This document shows positions 41,291 through 45,719 of a DNA stretch of 45,719 nt, in pieces. Within the stretch, counting starts at the first letter, position 1, and every line of letters starts with the position of its first letter. This stretch comes from Candidatus Methanomethylophilaceae archaeon. Lineage in GTDB: Archaea; Thermoplasmatota; Thermoplasmata; Methanomassiliicoccales; Methanomethylophilaceae. The translations under genes were made by a program, and so were the position numbers. Location of the stretch: contig JAFWTC010000011.1 in assembly GCA_017519045.1 (NCBI GenBank), positions 1-45,719 of the forward strand. The letters run 5' to 3'. The notes beneath the pieces were generated by a model. It was given only the letters and a program-made list of their open reading frames with translations. It had not been told where the DNA came from and did not search any database.

Positions 41291-42114
41291 TCGGCGGCCT
41301 CCTTGAACCTGACCTCTGCGAAGGTCATGGATTCTTTCCTAAGGCAGCGCTTGAAGAACCATTTGTAGAAGAACGGCAGCGCCTCGTATTCCGAAGGCAT
41401 CTCGTTCATCACGTCCACCGATTCCACCGTATCCGAGAAGGCGGCGACCTCCTTCCTGGCGTCCTCCATGCTGAAAGGCATCCAGGCGCCCTTGTTTCCC
41501 GTCTTCACGACCGCCTTGTTCGACTTCGCCAACATTCTGGCGTTCTCGTAGTCGAAGACCATGGTCGCCCCCGGGAAACGCCTGCCTATGGCGTCTACGA
41601 GCCTCCTCACGTCGTCCGGCTCGAAATAGAACAGGACGCCCAGGCTCATGACGAAAACCTTGTCCCCGGGATCGAATCCGATCTCGTCCATCCAGGTATG
41701 GTCGTTGGCATCCTTCCCGATATCGATCTCCCGGTCCTTCGGATCGAACAGCTTCCGCCTGAACTCCATGACCTCGGGAAAGTCGATGTTGACCATCCTG
41801 CACTCCCCGTTGTCGATATGGTCGAAGATGGTGTCCAGGCCGCATCCGAGGTTGACGAGGATGCCCTTCGGATTCCGGGCCAGGAACTCCTTCGCCTTCC
41901 TTTCGGCCACGTCCTGCCTCATGCCGTACACGAACTGGGGCCCCTTCCCCATGTCCGACTGCTCTATGTCGTAGTCTATGCGGTCGATGATCCCCTTCGC
42001 CGTCGTGTCCTTGAACAGCTGCGGATACATCTGGTTCGCCTTATACCTCCCGTACAGCGGGAGCATCAAGGTCTCCTGGGGAGTCCCCCTCTTTATCGTC
42101 ACCTTTTCCTTCAT
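41287..42114 (-). CDS. LCM-family SAM-dependent methyltransferase 1
   Basis: A 275-residue class I methyltransferase of the leucine carboxyl methyltransferase (PF04072) family. ETLMLPLYGRYKANQMYPQL is the family N-terminus, ILVNLGCGLDTIFDHI is SAM motif I, and VMSLGVLFYFEPDDVRRLVDAI is motif IV-V. The family O-methylates diverse small molecules; the substrate here is unknown. The two palindromic operators at 42245-42288 lie about 130-175 bp upstream with a TATA-like element between them, giving a long 5' untranslated leader and suggesting metal-responsive control. Confidence 0.9.
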   Translation of the reverse strand: MKEKVTIKRGTPQETLMLPLYGRYKANQMYPQLFKDTTAKGIIDRIDYDIEQSDMGKGPQFVYGMRQDVAERKAKEFLARNPKGILVNLGCGLDTIFDHIDNGECRMVNIDFPEVMEFRRKLFDPKDREIDIGKDANDHTWMDEIGFDPGDKVFVMSLGVLFYFEPDDVRRLVDAIGRRFPGATMVFDYENARMLAKSNKAVVKTGNKGAWMPFSMEDARKEVAAFSDTVESVDVMNEMPSEYEALPFFYKWFFKRCLRKESMTFAEVRFKEAAE

Positions 42115-42244
42115 GCGCCCTGACTCCCGGAATTCCGCTTACGGAACCCGTTTGCGATCCGACCTTGCTAACGAGCTCCCCTCAAACGGACGACGATTGC
42201 CGCAGTCTTCTCTGAGACGGGCTAGAGGCCTGTACGATTGCTTT

Positions 42245-42288
42245 TTTAGGAATACCTAAACATATTAATTAATTTAGGGATGTCTAAA
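42245..42288. promoter_or_regulatory. Two palindromic metal-repressor-like operators flanking a TATA element
   Basis: TTTAGG-AATA-CCTAAA (42245-42260) is perfect, and TTTAGG-GATG-TCTAAA (42273-42288) has one mismatch. The centres are 28 bp apart. The 12 bp between them, read on the minus strand, form TTAATTAATATG, a TATA-like element. The pattern is that of DtxR/IdeR/MntR-type sites and matches box 2 at 22460. Confidence 0.65.
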
Positions 42289-42478
42289 AATTGGATAATT
42301 TGCTAAAGGGGCTTTCCTGACGCCGGCGAATCCGCGCAACTGCCCCTTCCGACAGCCTCTCGCAGCCCTTCTCGCAGCCCTTCTCGCTGCACTCGGCTCC
42401 AAAAGACTTCATGCAAGGGCCATGTAGCCTGAAAGCAGTAGAAAATATCGGGCTGATGCGACGACGAAAAGCGCCGCA
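42289..42478. other. Intergenic stretch with a short tandem repeat
   Basis: No gene seen. It contains about two and a half copies of a 12-mer, CTTCTCGCAGCC, at 42355-42390. No clear promoter. Confidence 0.4.
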
Positions 42479-42898
42479 TCATTCTTCCAAATCGGATAGC
42501 ATGTCATAAGCCGTATCGTATCCGGCGTTGGCGGAACGCTTCAGCCATCCGACGGCCTCGTCCTTGTTCTTTTCGAAATCCTTCGTGAGAAGGATCTTCG
42601 CGACATTGTACATCGCCTCCGGGACGCCTTGCTCGGCCGCAAGAAGGAACAGCCTGAGGGCCTCGTCGAGATTCGGCTCGGTCCCTCTGCCGGACCAGTA
42701 CATGAAACCCAGGGTGAACTGCGAGATGGCGTCTCCGTGCTCCGAGGCTACTGCAAGGTAGCGCTTGGCGCGGCCGAGGTCCTGCGGCACGTTCATGCCG
42801 TAATAGAACTCTTTCCCGAGGAACGCGCACATCTCGGGGTCGCCTTCCTCGCACAGCCGTATGCATGCCTCCAGCTTCTCTTCCATCGTGGGCTCCAT
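42479..42898 (-). CDS. Small Sel1-repeat protein
   Basis: A 139-residue protein with three to four Sel1-like repeats (ALRLFLLAAEQGVPEAMYNVAKI, AVGWLKRSANAGYDTAYDML; ending SDLEE). ATG 42898 or 42886 starts the repeat region; the longer upstream frame is arginine- and serine-rich noise. Probably an interaction scaffold, related to the larger Sel1 gene at 19732 but without an internal TAG. Confidence 0.82.
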   Translation of the reverse strand: MEPTMEEKLEACIRLCEEGDPEMCAFLGKEFYYGMNVPQDLGRAKRYLAVASEHGDAISQFTLGFMYWSGRGTEPNLDEALRLFLLAAEQGVPEAMYNVAKILLTKDFEKNKDEAVGWLKRSANAGYDTAYDMLSDLEE

Positions 42899-43151
42899 GA
42901 TTCGAGATCTCCTTCGCCTATCCGGGTGATATCCCCTGCGTTCTCTTATCGATAACGCTCCTCCCCACCCATTTCCCGAATCTCCTTGGCCTGAGGAGGA
43001 ACCGTCCGGCTGAAAAGGCTTGATGGTGTCGCCGGACTCCTGACGGGCGCTGGTACTCGGAGCGGATGCAGCTGGATCCTCTCCTGCAAGAAACGCTGTC
43101 AAGACGGCGGACGTGCGCCGCCTGGACGCCCTAGGCCAGCGGAGGGTCATA

Positions 43152-43655
43152 TCAGAACATGACCTTCTCGAAATGGAACATCTCGTCATCGTCGTCAGGA
43201 CTGTTCGGGTCGCGATGCCTGCCATGGAAGAACGCCGTGATGTGGAACCCGCATCTGTTGACGTAGAAGTGTATGTTCCGCTTCTCGAAATACGGGGTGC
43301 AGGTCTCCCATACCCTTACCTGGGGGTACGCCCGCTCGATGGCGCACCAGGCCTCGTACCCGATCCCCTTGCTGTGCTCCTTCGGGGAGACGAAAAGGAT
43401 CTGCAGGTCGCCCCTGTCCCCGTTCACGGACACTATGGCGCCGCCGACCGGCCTCCCGTCCTTCATGATCCTGTATGCCGTGCCGCCGTCAATGGATTTC
43501 TCTATGGTCTCCCTCGAGATTATCTCGCCGGGCTCTTCGAAATGGTCGTCCCTGAGCCCGAACTCCTCAGTGGCGCCGTATCTGAAGGCCTCCTGGTTGT
43601 CCCTGATGAAACGTTCGCGGTCGGCATCTTCCAACGGCTCCAGAGTGATTGACAT
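43152..43655 (-). CDS. GNAT-family N-acetyltransferase
   Basis: A 167-residue acetyltransferase. VGGAIVSVNGDRGDLQILFVSPKEHSKGIGYEAW (quoted as a run of family strands 4-5 and the CoA-binding SKGIGYEAW loop) and the C-terminal HFYVNRCGFHITAF are typical. The substrate is unknown. ATG 43655 is the natural start. A TATA-like A/T-rich stretch lies just upstream. Confidence 0.88.
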   Translation of the reverse strand: MSITLEPLEDADRERFIRDNQEAFRYGATEEFGLRDDHFEEPGEIISRETIEKSIDGGTAYRIMKDGRPVGGAIVSVNGDRGDLQILFVSPKEHSKGIGYEAWCAIERAYPQVRVWETCTPYFEKRNIHFYVNRCGFHITAFFHGRHRDPNSPDDDDEMFHFEKVMF

Positions 43656-43747
43656 AATAGTCTAGAACAAAACTCCGATTATTTAACCGCAGTTCATGTC
43701 GCGGATGGAAATAATTGGATATGGCCCCCAAGGGCCTTGTTTCCAAT

Positions 43748-44389
43748 TCAGAAGAACGATCGGCGGGATAAGAGGGCCGCTCCCATCTCGAACGCCTTCC
43801 TCTTCTCCGACGGGAAGACCTTCTCCCTCCTCTCATACCTCTGCTGCGGATCGAAGAACGTCCAGTCGAACTTGCTGTAATCCTTCACCTGCATGGTCTC
43901 TCCGGACACCAGCGTCTGCGTAGGACCGATGAAATTGCTTAGGACCCTCCTGTAATTTTCCACCACGTCAGCGTACATCGTGTCAGGAGCGTTGCTGGTC
44001 ATGATCAGGAGCACGGGGATCCTCCTCTCGTTGCAGCACGGGTTCTCCTTGTTGTAGGTGAGATACGGGAACACCAGCCTCTCGTAGAAGAGCTTGAATT
44101 CCGCGCACAGGTCGCCGAAGTAGTTGGGGGCGCCCATTATGAGACCGTCGGCGTCCCTGATCGCATCGAGGACGGGCTTCAATCCGTCCTTGCAGACGCA
44201 TTCGCCTTTGTGCGCATCCCTCTTGCATCCGAAGCATGAGATGCATCCGGTGAACTTGTCGAGCCTGTACAGGTCGTATTTGACGACCTCCGCCCCATTG
44301 GATTCGGCTCCCTTCGCGGCCTCGTCCACGAGCATGTCGGTGTTCCAGCCGCTGCGCGGGCTCCCGTTGATAGCCACTATCTTCGCCAT
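43748..44389 (-). CDS. NADPH-dependent FMN reductase / flavodoxin-fold protein
   Basis: A 213-residue flavoprotein. AINGSPRSGWNTDMLVDEA is the FMN phosphate loop, CISCFGCKRDAHKGECVCKDG is the cysteine-rich segment typical of archaeal iron-sulfur flavoproteins, and GLIMGAPNYFGDLCAEFKLFYER is the second flavin contact. It probably acts in redox homeostasis. ATG 44389. Confidence 0.9.
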   Translation of the reverse strand: MAKIVAINGSPRSGWNTDMLVDEAAKGAESNGAEVVKYDLYRLDKFTGCISCFGCKRDAHKGECVCKDGLKPVLDAIRDADGLIMGAPNYFGDLCAEFKLFYERLVFPYLTYNKENPCCNERRIPVLLIMTSNAPDTMYADVVENYRRVLSNFIGPTQTLVSGETMQVKDYSKFDWTFFDPQQRYERREKVFPSEKRKAFEMGAALLSRRSFF

Positions 44390-44706
44390 GCTGTCAAAAC
44401 AATCTTCCGGTTTATACAGTAGACGGACCGCGGCTCTGACGCATCCTGAGACGTCATAGGATAGCTAGAAGGTCGCGGAGCTCGTCCAATGAGGGTGATG
44501 TGCTATAGTTAGCAATATATGCCATCTATCATGATGTGGATATTATTTAGTTTAATTTTATTCTATAAAAAGTATAATTTAAGTCGTTTCTGATAATCGG
44601 TTAAACTTGACTTGGACATCAGACTTTGCTTCGGAACCTGTTTTTTCGTGAAACCAGCATATATGAAACTAACTGTCCAATGAGGCTAGCCAGCATTCTG
44701 CAATAA
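44390..44706. other. A/T-rich intergenic stretch bordering the insertion sequence
   Basis: No gene seen in about 315 bp. The left part may hold the promoter of the FMN reductase gene; the right part is A/T-rich and leads into the repeats that mark the IS end. A short match to the IS-end motif, GTCCAATGAGG, occurs at 44484-44494. Confidence 0.45.
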
Positions 44707-44732
44707 TTAAGAAAATGAGTCATTGGACAGTT
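44671..44732. repeat. 13-bp inverted repeat at the transposase 3' end
   Basis: AACTGTCCAATGA (44671-44683) and its reverse complement (44720-44732) are perfect. A third direct copy is at 44875-44887 inside the transposase gene. It could be the IS terminal repeat region, a hairpin ending transposase mRNA, or a transposase binding site. Confidence 0.5.
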
Positions 44733-45719
44733 GGCGATTCTGAGGGTTTCGGCCATGCCGAAACCCCGCATATCGACTTCGATAACGCTTGAAAATCTCA
44801 GAAAACTGCCTCGTCAAGTCGTTCTCATTGCTGTATATGCGCTCCACTCTCCATCCGTCCTTGGGAATCAGCGTAACTGTCCAATGAACCAGGTTTTCGA
44901 TAATGGTCTTCGCGGACGGCTTCTGCTCCACACTCACCATCTTGCCTTCCACCTTCTTCAGGACGATCTCCGGCTGCATATCATGCCTCAGCATGGATAC
45001 CTGCAGCTGCGCTATGAGAGCGAGCAGCAGGGATCCCCTGACGGAGGATCTGCTCCATACCCTGAGCGGCTTGAGATTCACGACGCTCTTTATCGATGAT
45101 ATCAGGTGCTCTATCCCGACCCTGTGACGATAAATGTCCAGTGCTACGGACGGCTCGAGCCAGTCCGAGGACTGCAGCTTGAACCACCCGCATCTTTCCC
45201 CCGCCTCCTCCTTGGCGGCCATTATGACGTCGTCTTCCAGCCAAGGGTTGAGCTTCATCTGTACTTCGAACGATTTGATCATCACGTCGTAGAACGGATT
45301 CCTCTTCACCTTGACCAGTTTGCTCAGTTTCGGTTCCTTCATAATGTCCTTGGCATCTGTGAGCTGTTGGGCCAGCTTAGCCGCCCTGCGGTCGGCGGCC
45401 GCCTGCCCCAGAATGTACCTGTCAACCGAGAAGAACAGGTAGTTGGTCTTCCCCGAGTGCTCGAACTTGTGGGGTATGCACGCTGTGCCCCTTCCGATGT
45501 ATTGGATCCATTCGGGATGATCGTCGATCATTCTTTCGTCGGACGCGTTCATCCTGACCCTTGTCAGGTATTTCATCTCATTCCCTCTGATGTCGTCCAA
45601 CAGATCCTTGCTGGATCCTCCGGCGTCCATTACAATGCGGGAGCCTTCCTTCAGCAGGAACATCAGCTGGGGTATGAAGTCCTGGTACTGCTGCGGGTCG
45701 TTCCAATTCCCCGGGTACA
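44707..45719 (-). mobile_element. IS4-superfamily (IS1634-like) transposase, 5' end outside the window
   Basis: The frame is open from the window edge to TAA at 44707, at least 336 residues. RIVMDAGGSSKDLLDDI carries a catalytic Asp, and YRHRVGIEHLISSIK shows the Y-(2)-R-(3)-E-(6)-K signature of IS4-type transposases, supplying the catalytic Glu. The downstream LKPLRVWSRSSVRGSLLLAL helix block is also typical. The N-terminus and left end of the element are beyond 45719, so activity cannot be judged. Confidence 0.9.

Noticed and set aside
42115-42240. Possible cobalamin riboswitch in the leader of the methyltransferase gene
   Set aside because: A weak resemblance to a B12 box (GAGAAGACTGCGGC) was seen, but no supporting stems or other conserved blocks could be found by eye.

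Overview
The window looks like a methanogenic archaeon of the Thermoplasmatota, most likely order Methanomassiliicoccales. This placement is an inference. It rests on archaeal genes (Trm56, archaeal Elp3, archaeal-type HTH regulators), TATA boxes 25-30 nt before start codons with several apparently leaderless genes, archaeal-style tRNA promoters, a dockerin-bearing binding protein, an ACGX-type RiPP system, and above all repeated use of TAG as a sense codon, expected where UAG is read as pyrrolysine. No pyl genes lie in the window.

Layout. 1-1238: a type I-E CRISPR array, transcribed leftwards. 1239-9794: its leader and a complete type I-E cas operon, all on the minus strand and visibly poorer in G+C than its flanks. 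10123-19652: a GC-rich housekeeping block (AAA/DUF4143 ATPase, Elp3, regulators, thioredoxin and its reductase, HD protein, Trm56, a two-subunit glycosyltransferase, DUF3795). 19732-22434: Sel1-repeat protein, tRNA-Asn, a decayed ATPase, a flavodoxin. 22440-32117: a metal-type operator, a nitrogenase-like operon with a fused NifH-NifD polypeptide, a NifK-like partner, and a FecCD/BtuF-type ABC importer. 32053-34985: TetR regulator, ACGX-repeat peptide, radical SAM/SPASM maturase, MDR oxidoreductase. 35002-39000: CotH-like protein, membrane protein, DUF169 protein, tRNA-Met(CAT), an unknown gene, a structured intergenic stretch. 38987-42288: PfkB/ribokinase, beta-carbonic anhydrase, two LCM-family methyltransferases behind two palindromic operators. 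42479-45719: Sel1 protein, acetyltransferase, FMN reductase, and an IS4-superfamily transposase running off the window.

Main result. The cas operon only makes full-length proteins if TAG is read through. cas3 carries two in-frame TAG codons and cas6e one, with frame and homology continuous on both sides. The same pattern occurs in a Sel1 protein, an Alg13/PssE-like glycosyltransferase subunit and a ribokinase. Six in-frame TAGs, with no in-frame TAA or TGA interrupting any otherwise continuous homology, argue against simple decay and suggest CRISPR interference here depends on UAG decoding. Other notable points are the NifH-NifD fusion linked to an importer, a TTTAGG-N4-CCTAAA palindrome shared by that operon and the methyltransferase pair, an ACGX RiPP locus, and several genes lacking a canonical start codon where homology says they begin.
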